DNA from: an uncultured Eubacteriales bacterium
GTDB taxonomy: Bacteria > Bacillota > Clostridia > Christensenellales > UBA1242
DNA: 20,821 nt
Direction of reading: 5' to 3'
Assembly: GCA_948971535.1 (NCBI GenBank)
Contig: CARFEX010000004.1
Location: 1 to 20,821 of the forward strand
A program made the translations under genes and the position numbers. Below the pieces are notes generated by a model. It was not told where the DNA came from and made no database searches. It saw only the letters and a program-made list of their open reading frames with translations. Below, piece after piece: positions 20,808-20,821 of the stretch (the stretch's first letter is position 1; each line of letters opens with the position of its first letter).

Positions 20808-20821
20808 ATGCTTTTAAATGA
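20808..20821 (+). CDS. Start of a gene cut by the window edge
   Basis: ATG at 20808 follows AGAGGA (20799-20804) and a -10 box TACAAT (20783-20788). Only four codons (MLLN) are present, so no product can be suggested. It shares the CACTAGTG region with the SLOG gene. Confidence 0.35.

Overview
The window reads as chromosomal DNA of an AT-rich, low-GC Gram-positive, endospore-forming bacterium (Bacillota, most likely class Clostridia). The evidence is a set of core sporulation genes (spoIIGA, sigE, sigG, spoIVA, a probable spoVM that is only 36 codons long), clostridial gene order, AGGAGG-type ribosome sites, and Bacillota housekeeping pairs such as asp23/yloU with fakA/yloV. There are no IS elements, prophage genes, rRNA, tRNA or CRISPR arrays that I can see. 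The species cannot be named from the sequence.

Layout. 1-3110: a terminator of an upstream gene, then spoIIGA-sigE (the pro-sigma-E protease and its substrate), sigG, and a PRC-barrel gene (ymxH/ylmC). 3131-3574: nrdR, convergent with ymxH and sharing its terminator. 3677-6003: feoA-feoB ferrous iron uptake. 6092-8172: der-plsY, overlapping by ATGA. 8251-9726: spoIVA, behind a hairpin that could bury its ribosome site. 9727-10221: a compact structure of three hairpins closed by a 13-bp outer stem, then the spoVM-like gene. 10222-12596: rpmB (leftward) and, divergently, yloU-fakA. 12698-13504: tlyA. 13517-14072: a small XRE repressor diverging from an unknown 83-residue acidic protein across three matching operators. 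14077-14733: a probable spore-surface protein (leftward) with a sigma-K-like promoter. 14916-16011: prfB with the classical +1 programmed frameshift. 16119-17297: an unusual double-length ThyX. 17426-17818: a small lipoprotein with two CxxC pairs. 17907-20189: tsaD and a U32 (TrhP-like) gene. 20200-20682: a SLOG-family gene (leftward), followed by a divergent regulatory region with phased CACTAGTG palindromes and the first codons of another gene at the edge.

How it works together. SpoIIGA activates SigE in the mother cell; SigE would drive spoIVA and spoVM, whose products form the base of the spore coat; SigK probably drives the coat-like gene at 14077-14733; SigG acts in the forespore. The rest is translation (prfB, rpmB, der, tlyA, tsaD, U32), lipid synthesis (plsY, fakA), dTMP synthesis (thyX), dNTP control (nrdR) and iron import (feoAB).

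Most notable observations: the branched hairpin element after spoIVA; the short spoVM-like gene beside it; a tandem ThyX in which the RHR-X7-SXR signature is split between the two halves; a recurring pattern of genes with no ribosome site whose -10 box sits 6-9 bases before the start codon (apparently leaderless mRNAs); and two neat multi-operator divergent switches.
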